Shown here one piece after another: positions 33,837-42,780 of a stretch of 64,000 bases of DNA (position 1 is the first letter of the stretch; the number at the start of each line of letters is the position of its first letter). The DNA is taken from the NCBI GenBank assembly GCA_963789025.1, contig CAWBIT010000001.1, positions 1 through 64,000 of the forward strand, read 5' to 3'. The notes beneath the pieces were generated by a model. The model worked only from the letters and a program-made list of their open reading frames with translations. It did not search any database and was not told where the DNA came from. Both the position numbers and the translations under genes were made by a program. The stretch comes from AP-15 sp963789025. GTDB lineage: Bacteria; Pseudomonadota; Alphaproteobacteria; ATCC43930; CGMCC-115725.

Positions 33837-35411
33837 ATGCCGCTCACCCTCTACAACACGCTGACCCGCCGCAAGGAGCAATTCGGGCCGCTCGACCCGG
33901 AGAAGGTGCGCGTATATGTCTGCGGCCCGACCGTCTATGACGATGCCCATATCGGCAACGCCCGCGCGGTCGTTGTCTTCGACCTGCTCTACCGCGTGCT
34001 GCGCCACGAATATGGCGCGGATCACGTCACCTATGTGCGCAACATCACCGATGTCGAGGACAAGATCATGGCTGCCGCTCGCGCCAGCGGCCAGACCATC
34101 GACCAAGTGACGGCGCGCACCACCGCGCAGTTTCACGAGGACATGGCGGCGCTCGGCAACCTGCCGCCCGACATCGAACCGCGTGCGACCGAATACATTC
34201 CGCAGATGATCGCGATGATCGAGCGGTTGATCGCATCGGGCCATGCCTATGCGGCCGAGGGCCACGTGCTGTTCCGCATCGCGTCCTACCCCGCATACGG
34301 GGCGTTGTCGCGGCGCAGCCGCGCCGACATGATCGCCGGCGCCCGCGTCGAAATCGCCCCCTACAAAGAAGATCCCGGCGATTTCGTGCTGTGGAAGCCG
34401 TCGATTCCGGATCAGCCAGGTTGGGACAGTCCGTGGGGACGCGGCCGGCCAGGCTGGCACATCGAATGCTCGGCGATGAGCGAAAAAACCCTGGGCGAGA
34501 CCTTCGACATCCATGGCGGCGGGCTCGACCTAATCTTCCCCCACCATGAGAACGAGATCGCGCAGAGTGTGTGCGCCCATGACGGACACCCCTTCGCGCG
34601 TTATTGGCTGCACAACGGCATGCTAACCGTCGGTGGCGCCAAGATGGCCAAGTCCGAGGGCAATTTCATCACCGTGCGCGCCGCGCTGGCCGAGGCGCCG
34701 GGCGAGGTCCTCCGCTTGGCGCTGCTGATGACGCATTACCGCGATCCGCTAGACTGGACCGCGGATCGGGTGCTCGAAGCCAGAACGATCCTAGACCACT
34801 GGTATCGCGCGCTATTAAAGGACAGCGAACCACACGAACGCGAAGATACGGTGACAGTGAATAGAGATGTACTTGGGTCTATTCTGGACGACCTCAACGT
34901 GAGACGCGCAGTATCTTATATAAATACTCTAATGTTAGCAATAAACTTGTTAAAAGACCTGTCATTTATACGTCTAGCACAATGTGAATTACTAGCAAGC
35001 GGACGTTTTTTGGGGTTGCTCTCGCAAGACCCGGTTACGTGGTTTAAGGGCGACTACGGGGCTATTGAAGCGTCGGTGGGCCAGCGCATTGCCGCACGCG
35101 CAGAAGCCCGTCGCGAACGCCGCTTTGTCGATGCCGACCGCATCCGAGCGGAGTTGTTCGCCAAGGGCATCGTCGTTGAAGACGGGCCTCAAGGCACGAC
35201 GTGGCGGAATGAAACCACATACTGGGTCCAGCTATGGCCTAACGGTAAATGGAACGGTAAGCCTTACGAACGGGTGAATGCCACCACCCCTAAGGAAGCG
35301 GCCGAAAAGCTGCACGGCGGACCGCTCCGTGAGACAGGTGGCCGTCATCAGATCCGAGCGCAGGTGCGGATTGCTGGTCAAAGCAGCGGCATAGCGTTCT
35401 ACGAGGGTTGA
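33837..35411 (+). CDS. cysS: cysteinyl-tRNA synthetase with AT-rich patch and C-terminal extra domain
   Basis: 524 residues. Class I motifs: YVCGPTVYDDAHIGNARAVV (zinc Cys and HIGN, ~28-41), zinc ligands in HIECSAMSEKTLG and PHHENEIAQSVCA, and the KMSKS equivalent KMAKS (~278). It charges tRNA-Cys. Two oddities: from about 34810 to 35020 the DNA is AT-rich with codons TTA, CTA, ATA and AGA (18 G/C of 60 at 34921-34980), while the encoded domain still aligns with CysS. After the usual end (GTTWRNE) come about 65 residues, TYWVQLWPNGKWNGKPYERV onward, ending GIAFYEG, which look like a separate small domain. Confidence 0.93.
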   Translation: MPLTLYNTLTRRKEQFGPLDPEKVRVYVCGPTVYDDAHIGNARAVVVFDLLYRVLRHEYGADHVTYVRNITDVEDKIMAAARASGQTIDQVTARTTAQFHEDMAALGNLPPDIEPRATEYIPQMIAMIERLIASGHAYAAEGHVLFRIASYPAYGALSRRSRADMIAGARVEIAPYKEDPGDFVLWKPSIPDQPGWDSPWGRGRPGWHIECSAMSEKTLGETFDIHGGGLDLIFPHHENEIAQSVCAHDGHPFARYWLHNGMLTVGGAKMAKSEGNFITVRAALAEAPGEVLRLALLMTHYRDPLDWTADRVLEARTILDHWYRALLKDSEPHEREDTVTVNRDVLGSILDDLNVRRAVSYINTLMLAINLLKDLSFIRLAQCELLASGRFLGLLSQDPVTWFKGDYGAIEASVGQRIAARAEARRERRFVDADRIRAELFAKGIVVEDGPQGTTWRNETTYWVQLWPNGKWNGKPYERVNATTPKEAAEKLHGGPLRETGGRHQIRAQVRIAGQSSGIAFYEG

Positions 35412-35477
35412 TGTCGATTTTGGGGAAAAGTCTATGTCTTCGGGAGGCCGGCGAGGATAGCGGCTGGCGGCTTGACC

Positions 35478-36296
35478 ATGGCCGGAACCGACCGTAGCCG
35501 AGTGGGTGTGTCGGGCGGTCCCGTGATCGTCCTGGTAGAGCCGCAGCTCGGCGAGAATATCGGCACCGCTGCGCGGGCGATGATGAATTGCGGCCTCGAC
35601 GATCTGCGGCTGGTGCGTCCGCGCGACGGCTGGCCTTCGGACAAGGCAATCGCCGCGGCGAGCGGTGCCGACACCCTCCTGGCGAAGGCGCGGCTCTACC
35701 CGGACATCCCGGCGGCGATCGCCGGTCTCGTCCACGTCTATGCGGCGACAGCCCGCGACCGCGGCATGGTGCGGCGCGAGGTGACGCCCCGCCATGCGGC
35801 GATGGAGATGCGGGCCCGGGTCGCGGCGGGCGAGGCGTGCGGGGTCTTGTTCGGGCCGGAGCGCTCCGGCCTTCTCAACGACGATGTGGCACTCGCCGAC
35901 ACGGTATTGACCGTGCCGCTCAACCCCGGCTTCTCATCGCTGAACCTCGCCCAGGCCGTTCTGATCGTCGGCTATGAGTGGTTCACGTCAGGCGCGGCCG
36001 CGCCGCCCGAGATTTTGCGCCGCGGGGGCAGCCGGCCGGCGACCAAGACTGAACTCCTCAACTTCTTCGAGCATCTCGAGGAGGAGCTGATCCGCAACGG
36101 CTTTCTGCGTAATCGCGAGAGCCGCCCGAGCATGGTCCGCAATCTGCGCAGCCTTTTCCAGCGCGCGCAATGCACCGAGCAGGAATTGCGTACCTTGCAC
36201 GGCGTCGTCACCGCCTTTGCCGGCCCGCGCGAGCGGAAGGCGGCCGGAGAATTGGCGGAGCCGGTTGGCGGATCGCCAGGCGAATCGGCGCAATGA
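35478..36296 (+). CDS. trmJ: tRNA (cytidine/uridine-2'-O-)-methyltransferase TrmJ
   Basis: 272 residues from the ATG at 35478. SPOUT-fold TrmJ signatures: VIVLVEPQLGENIGTAARAM (~16), MNCGLDDLRLVRPRDGWP, CGVLFGPERSGLLNDDVALA (~117) and TVPLNPGFSSLNLAQAVLIV (~143, the knot). The C-terminal helical part (FFEHLEEELIRNGFL...RRAQCTEQELRTLHGVVTAF-like) is also typical. TrmJ methylates the 2'-O of position 32 in tRNA. It follows cysS by 66 bases, a tRNA-related pair. The last 20 residues are Gly/Glu/Pro-rich. Confidence 0.93.
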   Translation: MAGTDRSRVGVSGGPVIVLVEPQLGENIGTAARAMMNCGLDDLRLVRPRDGWPSDKAIAAASGADTLLAKARLYPDIPAAIAGLVHVYAATARDRGMVRREVTPRHAAMEMRARVAAGEACGVLFGPERSGLLNDDVALADTVLTVPLNPGFSSLNLAQAVLIVGYEWFTSGAAAPPEILRRGGSRPATKTELLNFFEHLEEELIRNGFLRNRESRPSMVRNLRSLFQRAQCTEQELRTLHGVVTAFAGPRERKAAGELAEPVGGSPGESAQ

Positions 36297-36310
36297 GAAG
36301 GAGCGCGGGC

Positions 36311-37201
36311 TCAGGCTGCTCGGTGCGCGAACCAGGCGGCAATGGCGAGGCCGATCTCCGGTCCGGAATCTTCCTGGATGAAATGGCTGCCGGTCACGGT
36401 CACTTCCGTCTGATTGCGCCAGCCGTGGCAATATTCGCGCTGCTCTCCGACCAGAATGGCGCCGGGATCGGCATCGACGAACAGTTTAGGGATGTCGTTC
36501 TCCGCCATCCAATCGGCGTAGGCGGCAACCAGCGCGACAACGGAGGCGGGTTGCCCGTCGATCGGGATCTCGCGCGGCCAGGACAGGGTGGGCCAGCGAT
36601 CCTCCCGGGAACCCGCAAAGGGACGCCGGTACTCCGCCATTTCCGTTGGTTCGAGCCGCCGCAAGATCGACGCCGGGAGGACGCGCTCGACGAACATGTT
36701 CTTGTCGAGGATCATCTCTTCACCGGCCTCGGAGCGAAATCCCTGGAATGCCCGCCGCGAGCTTTCCGGCCATTCGGTCCAGGCGAGCGGCCGGACGATC
36801 GCCTCCATGTAGACGATGCCCGTGACCCGACCGCGATGGTGGTTGGCCCAATCGAGGCCGAGGGCCGAGCCCCAATCGTGAACAACCAACACGACCGGGC
36901 TGTCGTGACTTATCACCGCGTCGATTAACCCCCAGAGAAACTCGCGGTGCGTGCCATAGCGGTAAGTATCGGGGCCGGGATTTGCGAGCTTGTCGGAATC
37001 ACCCATCCCTATCAGATCTGGCGCGACACAGCGGCCGAGGCCGGCGACTTCCGACATCACATTGCGCCACAGGTAAGACGAGGTCGGGTTGCCGTGCAGG
37101 AAAAGAAACACCGGCTCGCCTTGGCCAAGCTCGACATAGGCCATCCGCTTGTCTTGGACCCCGACGAATTTCTTTGGGTGCGGTTCGAGGCGATGCGGCA
37201 T
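36311..37201 (-). CDS. haloalkane dehalogenase-type alpha/beta hydrolase
   Basis: 296 residues from the ATG at 37201; GGAGGG is eight bases upstream, and the nearby ATG at 37207 is too close to it. Features: FLHGNPTSSYLWRNVM (oxyanion/halide Asn), VLVVHDWGSALGLDWANHH with Asp as nucleophile and the neighbouring halide-binding Trp, acid residue around YADWMAENDIPKLFVDADPG, and catalytic His in TGSHFIQEDSG. This is the DhaA/HLD-II arrangement of haloalkane dehalogenases, which hydrolyse carbon-halogen bonds. Related hydrolases share the fold, so activity is probable, not proven. Confidence 0.9.
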   Translation of the reverse strand: MPHRLEPHPKKFVGVQDKRMAYVELGQGEPVFLFLHGNPTSSYLWRNVMSEVAGLGRCVAPDLIGMGDSDKLANPGPDTYRYGTHREFLWGLIDAVISHDSPVVLVVHDWGSALGLDWANHHRGRVTGIVYMEAIVRPLAWTEWPESSRRAFQGFRSEAGEEMILDKNMFVERVLPASILRRLEPTEMAEYRRPFAGSREDRWPTLSWPREIPIDGQPASVVALVAAYADWMAENDIPKLFVDADPGAILVGEQREYCHGWRNQTEVTVTGSHFIQEDSGPEIGLAIAAWFAHRAA

Positions 37202-37269
37202 CGTCATCTCCCTCCGGTGCGGGATATTGTGTGAGATTATCACCCGAGGCAAACACCGAGGAAATCCAC

Positions 37270-37971
37270 ATGCCAAAGCCGAGCTATGAGACCGCGTTGA
37301 TCGTCGGCGCCGGATCGGGTTTGAGCGCGTCATTGGCGCGCCTGTTCTCCCGCGAGGGCCTGCGGGTGGCGCTTGCGGCGCGCAACTCGGAAAAGCTCGG
37401 CGCCCTCTGCGCCGAGACCGGCGCGAAGGCTTTCACCTGCGACGCCACCGACCCGGGCCAGGTGGCGCAGATGTTCGCGGCGGTGGAGGCTGCGACCGGC
37501 GCGCCGGATGTGGTTGTCTACAATGCCAGCGCCCGCGCCCGCGGCCCCGTCGCAGAGCTCGTCCCCGCCGAGGTCGAGCGAGCCCTCATGGTCAGCGCCT
37601 ATGGCGGTTTCCTGGTGGCTCGAGAGGCGGTGGCCCGGATGCTTCCGAAGGGACACGGCGCGATCCTCTTCACGGGCGCCTCGGCGAGCGTCAAGGGTTA
37701 TCCGCTGTCGGCACCGTTTGCGATGGGGAAATTCGCGCTGCGTGGCCTCGCGCAGAGCATGGCGCGCGAGCTGGCGCCGCAGGGCATCCATATCGGCCAC
37801 TTCGTGATCGACGGAGCGATCCGCAATCCCGGCCGGACGGAGCCGCCGGACCGCCCTGACAGCATGCTCGATCCCGACGCGATCGCCGCATCCTATCTGC
37901 ACCTGTTGCAGCAGCCGCGCTCGGCCTGGGCTTGGGAAATCGAATTGCGGCCGTGGGTGGAGCGGTTCTGA
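37270..37971 (+). CDS. short-chain dehydrogenase/reductase, atypical active site
   Basis: 233 residues. The Rossmann start LIVGAGSGLSASLARLFSRE replaces TGxxxGIG with GAGSGLS. DVVVYNASARARGP matches the NAG motif region (YNAS). ILFTGASASVKGYP carries the catalytic Ser, but the YxxxK motif reads FAMGK in PLSAPFAMGKFALRGLAQSM, so Phe stands in for the catalytic Tyr. Members with this change exist among SDR proteins of unknown activity. It is divergent from the dehalogenase gene 68 bases away and overlaps the next gene. Confidence 0.88.
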   Translation: MPKPSYETALIVGAGSGLSASLARLFSREGLRVALAARNSEKLGALCAETGAKAFTCDATDPGQVAQMFAAVEAATGAPDVVVYNASARARGPVAELVPAEVERALMVSAYGGFLVAREAVARMLPKGHGAILFTGASASVKGYPLSAPFAMGKFALRGLAQSMARELAPQGIHIGHFVIDGAIRNPGRTEPPDRPDSMLDPDAIAASYLHLLQQPRSAWAWEIELRPWVERF

Positions 37972-39485
37972 CGCAACGCCGCGCAGCCCTCCGGGTCTGG
38001 GGCGCCTTTGCGCTGCTGATCCTTCTGACGGCAGTGCCATTGTTCTCGACGGTGCTGCCGCCGCTCTTCGACTACCCCAATCATCTGGCTCGTATGCACC
38101 TCCTCAGCGAGGGCGGCAATCAATTCTATGCCGTGCATTGGGAGCCGCTGCCCAATCTCGCGCAAGATCTGATAGTGCCAACGCTCGCACAGCTGATGCC
38201 GCTCGACATTGCGTCGAAGCTGTTTCTGGTCGCGATGTTCGGCCTGATTGCAGGCGGAACGATTTGGTTGAATCGCGTGGCCACAGGGGTGTGGAGACTG
38301 TGGCCTCTGCTTGCGTTCCTGCTGCTCTACAATCGAACATTCTTGTGGGGCTTTCTGAACTACCTCTTTGGGATCGGCGTCGCCCTCACCGGGACCGCGC
38401 TGTGGCTGGCGCTCGAACGCGAACGTTGGTGGATCAGGACCCTGGCTTCGTCGCTTGTCGCGCTCGCCTGCTATCTCAGCCATATCGCCGCCTTCGGTTT
38501 CTACGCACTGGTTATAACCGGGATCGAGCGGTCGCCGGGCTGGGGCGAACTGCGTGCCTGGCGCTGGACGGCGCTAGGCCGCAGAATAGCGATCGCGGGA
38601 ACGCAGTTCGCCATTCCTGCAGTGCTGTTTTTCGGCTATTGGTACCCGTCCGCGGCCGGCGGCGTCAGCTATGGAGCGTTCTGGCGCAAAGCCGATCTCT
38701 TGTTCAGCGTCTTCGACAACTACGATCGCGCCTTCGACATCGTCTGTCTTGCGCTGTTCCTCGGGCTCATCGGGTGGCTCGCCGCAACACGACGGCTCCG
38801 GCTGACGCCTCGACTGGACGGAGCTGCCGGCCTTGTCTTTGCAGCTTATCTGTTTTTGCCGAGCCAGATCTACGGCGGCTCGGGCGCCGACCACCGGCTG
38901 CCGGTCGCAATGTTCCTGCTGCTGATCGCCATAACCGAGGCGAAATTCCCCAATCGGCGCACGTCAGCTGCGATAGGCGCTGCGGCGGCAGTTCTGCTGG
39001 TCGCCCGCATCGCCGTCATAGAATACGTCTGGCTGCGAGCCGACCGCGTCTACTCGGCTGATTTGGCCGGGATCGACATGCTGCCGCGCGGCGCCAAGCT
39101 GGCCGTCGCATATCCGGCCGGTGCGGTCAATTTCGTGCCGGTTCCGGAAGTGCATCTGGCGGTGCTGGCGGTGGCGCGGCGCGAGGCCTTTGTGCCGACC
39201 CTGTTTGCCTATGAAGGACAGCAGCCGATTGCGCTGAACCCGCCCTACGCCACGCTTGCCGCCGCGGCCTCGCCGCCGCAGTTTTGGGACGCGGTGATGG
39301 GCGGCGAGGCGCCACATGAGGACCGAATATTGTCGGTCCTTCAGCAGTATGACTACGTCGCGATCACCGGCGCCACGCCGCCGAATGCGCGCCTGAACCG
39401 CTGCCTGCGGCCATTTTTCCGCCAGCCGAATTTCGCGATCCTTGCCGTCGTACACGACCCTGGCTGCGCCGATCCCGGCCGCTGA
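37953..39485 (+). CDS. polytopic membrane protein of a surface-polysaccharide locus
   Basis: About 510 residues with roughly ten hydrophobic helices; unknown family. The start is uncertain: GTG at 37953 or TTG at 37932, both overlapping the SDR gene. After LRVWGAFALLILLTAVPLFS the first periplasmic loop reads LPPLFDYPNHLARMHLL, with the acidic motif typical of GT-C glycosyltransferases (DYPNH) after helix 1, and a soluble C-terminal domain follows from about residue 390 (PRGAKLAVAYPAGAVN). A lipid-linked sugar transferase role is inferred from that layout and the neighbours. Confidence 0.75.
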   Translation: MGGAVLTQRRAALRVWGAFALLILLTAVPLFSTVLPPLFDYPNHLARMHLLSEGGNQFYAVHWEPLPNLAQDLIVPTLAQLMPLDIASKLFLVAMFGLIAGGTIWLNRVATGVWRLWPLLAFLLLYNRTFLWGFLNYLFGIGVALTGTALWLALERERWWIRTLASSLVALACYLSHIAAFGFYALVITGIERSPGWGELRAWRWTALGRRIAIAGTQFAIPAVLFFGYWYPSAAGGVSYGAFWRKADLLFSVFDNYDRAFDIVCLALFLGLIGWLAATRRLRLTPRLDGAAGLVFAAYLFLPSQIYGGSGADHRLPVAMFLLLIAITEAKFPNRRTSAAIGAAAAVLLVARIAVIEYVWLRADRVYSADLAGIDMLPRGAKLAVAYPAGAVNFVPVPEVHLAVLAVARREAFVPTLFAYEGQQPIALNPPYATLAAAASPPQFWDAVMGGEAPHEDRILSVLQQYDYVAITGATPPNARLNRCLRPFFRQPNFAILAVVHDPGCADPGR

Positions 39486-39507
39486 GCATGGGTCACGATT
39501 GCCGGCA

Positions 39508-39680
39508 TAGTGGGCCCATTCTCGCGTCCGCGCGGCGCGCGCCGGCTTGGCTCCGAAGTGTCGAACAAAGGACCACCACCGGCTGCCGCGATATGCGTGG
39601 CCGGTGCCGTTCCCGATGACGAGAGCAGCCGCGTTGGCAAGATCGATCAGTCTGGTAAGCTCGGTGTGGTCGAAGAGCTC
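39508..39680 (-). pseudogene. relic of a GT9 (heptosyltransferase-like) gene, 3' part
   Basis: Minus-strand translation gives HTELTRLIDLANAAALVIGN, then GTGHA, and after a frame change HIAAAGGGPLFDTSEPSRRA and PRGRE. It matches the end of the intact GT9 gene at 42781-44235 (RTELTTLVDLADAAAFTVGN, DTGATHIAAAGG, ASDPSRCAPRGRG), also at DNA level. Both ends of the gene are missing and the frame is broken, so this is a decayed duplicate about 3 kb from its intact relative. Confidence 0.75.
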
Positions 39681-39687
39681 GCCTAGG

Positions 39688-40646
39688 CTAAAGTCGAACG
39701 AAGGGCGCCATAAGCATGTTGCTGCCGAGCCGCTTCATCCGCCGCACCCAGCGCGTGTAGACGGTAAGCGTGAGGAAGTACTTCGCGTTGGTATGCTCAC
39801 GGAAGAAGCGCGACAGCAGCGCGTAATTGTCCGGGAACACCAGCCATTGAGCCGGCGGCGCGGCGAGCTTGCGGAAGATGAGCGTCGTCGAATCGCCGCC
39901 GAAACGCGGCTCGACGGCAAGGCCTGCGCGCAGTGCCACCATCACGAGGCTTCGTGATTGAAGTTGCAGAGATGCGCAAAATGGAAGCGCGCATAGGGCG
40001 TGCGCTCCGCCATGTGCACGTCCCGCACCGAGACATAGAGGCAGCCCTCAGGCTTCAGCCATGACGAGAAGCGTCGCAGGGCAGCTATCGGATCGCGAAA
40101 ATGCTCGAGCACATGGTGGACGATAACGACGTCGACACTGGCTTCCGCGATGTGCGCATGCTCCCAATCGCTGTTGATGATCGGCGCGCCGTACCGGTGT
40201 CGCGCGTATTGCGCGAACCCCTCGTTCGGCTCGATACCGATCGCGTCTACCGCTTTGCTGCGCAAATGGGCGACGAACTCGCCGGCGCCGGCGCCGACGT
40301 CGATGACGCGCGCGCCCTCGCTGAGGATCGGCGCCAACTGGGCATAACGGGAGCGGGCTCCCTTGATGCCGCGCAAAACCGCCTTCTTCCGCGGCGTGGC
40401 GGCATTGTGATAGTGCTGGCGGTAGGAGCGCCGATAGTAGAGCGCGACCTCGGCCTCGGTCGGCATCGGGTTGGTGAAAACGAGACCGCACACGCGGCAT
40501 AACACCGTCCGCAAGCGGTGGCCGTACCGGTCGCGGGTGCCGACCACCTCATGACCCACGCCGGCGCACAAAGGACAGGCCACTGTCTCGCCGGTGAAGC
40601 GATAAGGTGCCATGCGGGTGAAAGTGGAGACGAGACCGCCGAGCAT
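39688..40646 (-). CDS. class I SAM methyltransferase with N-terminal zinc-like motif, frameshifted
   Basis: Read from the ATG at 40646. The N-terminus has two CxxC pairs (ACPLCAG, LCRVCGLVF), then VIDVGAGAGEFVAHL (SAM motif), VDVVIVHHVLEHFRDPIAAL and YVSVRDVHM, as in methyltransferases of sugar and surface-polymer pathways. The frame stops at 39942 (CNFNHEAS), but sequence typical of the family continues in another frame (VALRAGLAVEPRFGGDSTTL, KLAAPPAQWLVFPDN) to 39688. One missing C near 39950-39954 explains it. Either a sequencing error or a recent mutation. Confidence 0.82.
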
Positions 40647-40903
40647 TAGCCAGGCTCCCTAATCCGATATTGGCGATGGCCGGGTCTTGTACGCACCAGA
40701 AAATAACGGGTGCACGAGGTAGTCGACACCTCCCGGATCACTCCGCTTTGCAAGATTCATTTTGCACCGTTCGGGGCATTGCCAGCGGGCATGGGCGATC
40801 CAGCGCGCGAAGTCCATGTTTCGGAGAATTTTTCCAAACTCGAATCCTCCAAATCCTTGAGTAGTCCACGATCAAAGCTACACGTCCCGGGCGGCTGACC
40901 GGC

Positions 40904-42766
40904 TCACGATCGGCGGCAGAGCGGAGGCCAGGACAGGATGTGCTGCCAGCGACGTTGGGCGGCATGCGCAGGGTAGGGCCAAGCTGCAATAAGATGCCAT
41001 CCGTACGGATTATGGCGGAGAAGAACCGCCTGGCCCGCGGGCAGATCCCCCAACCCATTCGGAGTGCACGAAATCAGGGCGAGGGGATAGCCAAGACGGG
41101 CCGCTTCCTCGAGGGTCGCCGCATCGGCGGTATTGCGGCGCAGCAGGTCCAGCATATGACGGCGCGGCGGCGTGTCAGCCAGTACCCCGGCGATCATCGT
41201 CGCGACGCTGTCGTTGTCGCCCGGCAGCAGCAGCGCCAAGCGGTCGCCGTCCGCCAAATAGGGCTTCAGGTCGTCGGCCAGCTTCCGCGCGAGCGGCTGC
41301 GGCATGTCGAGATCGAAGCGCAGGCGGTAGGCGTACCCCAGAGGTGCAAGTAGCGCGACGGCCAGCGCCAGGCGGCCCGCCGTCCGCGCCCTTCCGCCGG
41401 CGAGCCAACGCCCTACTCCGAGATCCCGCGCCGCCAGTGTCAGCGACAAGACCAGCACAAGGGTGAGATGGGTGTTGTAGCGAAAGAGGGAATGCGCCTC
41501 GCTGCTCATCTCGCCCGGGAATGAGCCGATATACATCAGCAGCAGGAAGCAGTTGTAGAGTGCGAATAAGGCTGCGTGGTAGGTGAGCAGCCGAGTTGTC
41601 AGAGTCCAACCCTGCCGCCGCAGCAGCACCGGCCACGCGACCAAAGCCCCGGCGGCGCAGCCGAAATAGATGATTTTCGCGCTGATCACGGCGGCCGCAC
41701 TCGTTAGGATCTCAGGAATCTCGGCCCAGTTCCATTGTGCGAAGGGTAAGGGCTTCAACTCGTCGACCCCGGCGACCGACACGTGATAGCGCCAGAGAGC
41801 GTAGAGTAAGAGCGAGGGCAATGTCGCCAGACCAGCCAGGCGCAACATGCCGGGGAGGGTTCGCCGGTTTTCAGCCCAACTCGTCAGGATGGCAGACCCG
41901 GCGCTGGCGACGACCAGCCCAATTCCCGACTGCTTCGTATTGACCATGGCGGCGAGGATCAGACCAACCGCCGGCAGCGTGCCGGTGAGGCGTCGGCCCG
42001 CGGCAATCTCGCCCTGTGCCGTCACCAGAAGCCACGCCGTCATGGCACACGTGACCGCAAGCGCGGTCTCGCCATAGGCCGACAAATGAAAGCGCGGTAC
42101 AAAGCCCGGATTGAGCAGGGTCACGAGCAACATGCCGCCAGCAACCGGGCCCCAGGACGGGACGTCCTCCGCGCCGAAGGGAGGCACCGCGAAGACGCGG
42201 GCCACGATCAGACCGACCGTCAGCAGCAGGAGGACATTGATCAGCGACATGCCTGCGGCCGGGTAATTCGGCCACAAAAGGCCGCCGAGATAACTCAGGA
42301 ATTGTGTGTTGTAAGGCGCTGCCGGCAAATACGAGTAGCTCGGCGGCAAAGCTGTAGTCGGCAGACGGCCCCAGTCGACGAGATAGAACGCATTTGGCAG
42401 GAGGTTGAGCCAGGTGTCGGGCTGGGACGGTTGAATCGGCGCCATGACGAGCCAAAGCGGCAGGGAAACCAGCAAGACCCGTCCAACGGCCTTCCACGCG
42501 CCTGAGCTAGGCCGGCGGCTGCGGAGAGCCAGCACTGAAAGCGCCATCAAGACGAAGCCAGTGGCCGGGACTGCCAGGCTAAGTGGGACAAGCACGCCCC
42601 AGACTGTCAGCAGGACGCAAAGCGCGCCCCAACCAGCGCCGATCTGAATCTCGGGCGGTCCGCGGCGGCCAATGAGCGCAGCCCCCGCCAACATCAAGAT
42701 GATGGCCACCAGCCAAGTCGTGCCGAGCCCGACGAGATCTGCCAGATCGGGGAGATACCTCGACAT
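40904..42766 (-). CDS. polytopic membrane protein, probable GT-C glycosyltransferase
   Basis: About 620 residues from the ATG at 42766 (MSRYLPDLADLVGLGTTWLV); the frame stays open far upstream but only as the complement of the GT9 gene. At least ten membrane helices, with hydrophilic loops such as SQPDTWLNLLPNAFYLVDWG, and a C-terminal periplasmic part (DDLKPYLADGDRLALLLPGD). GT-C enzymes use lipid-phosphate sugars, consistent with the locus; no exact family recognised. It follows the GT9 gene by 14 bases and probably shares its transcript. Confidence 0.78.
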   Translation of the reverse strand: MSRYLPDLADLVGLGTTWLVAIILMLAGAALIGRRGPPEIQIGAGWGALCVLLTVWGVLVPLSLAVPATGFVLMALSVLALRSRRPSSGAWKAVGRVLLVSLPLWLVMAPIQPSQPDTWLNLLPNAFYLVDWGRLPTTALPPSYSYLPAAPYNTQFLSYLGGLLWPNYPAAGMSLINVLLLLTVGLIVARVFAVPPFGAEDVPSWGPVAGGMLLVTLLNPGFVPRFHLSAYGETALAVTCAMTAWLLVTAQGEIAAGRRLTGTLPAVGLILAAMVNTKQSGIGLVVASAGSAILTSWAENRRTLPGMLRLAGLATLPSLLLYALWRYHVSVAGVDELKPLPFAQWNWAEIPEILTSAAAVISAKIIYFGCAAGALVAWPVLLRRQGWTLTTRLLTYHAALFALYNCFLLLMYIGSFPGEMSSEAHSLFRYNTHLTLVLVLSLTLAARDLGVGRWLAGGRARTAGRLALAVALLAPLGYAYRLRFDLDMPQPLARKLADDLKPYLADGDRLALLLPGDNDSVATMIAGVLADTPPRRHMLDLLRRNTADAATLEEAARLGYPLALISCTPNGLGDLPAGQAVLLRHNPYGWHLIAAWPYPAHAAQRRWQHILSWPPLCRRS

Positions 42767-42780
42767 CAGGCCGGGCACTG

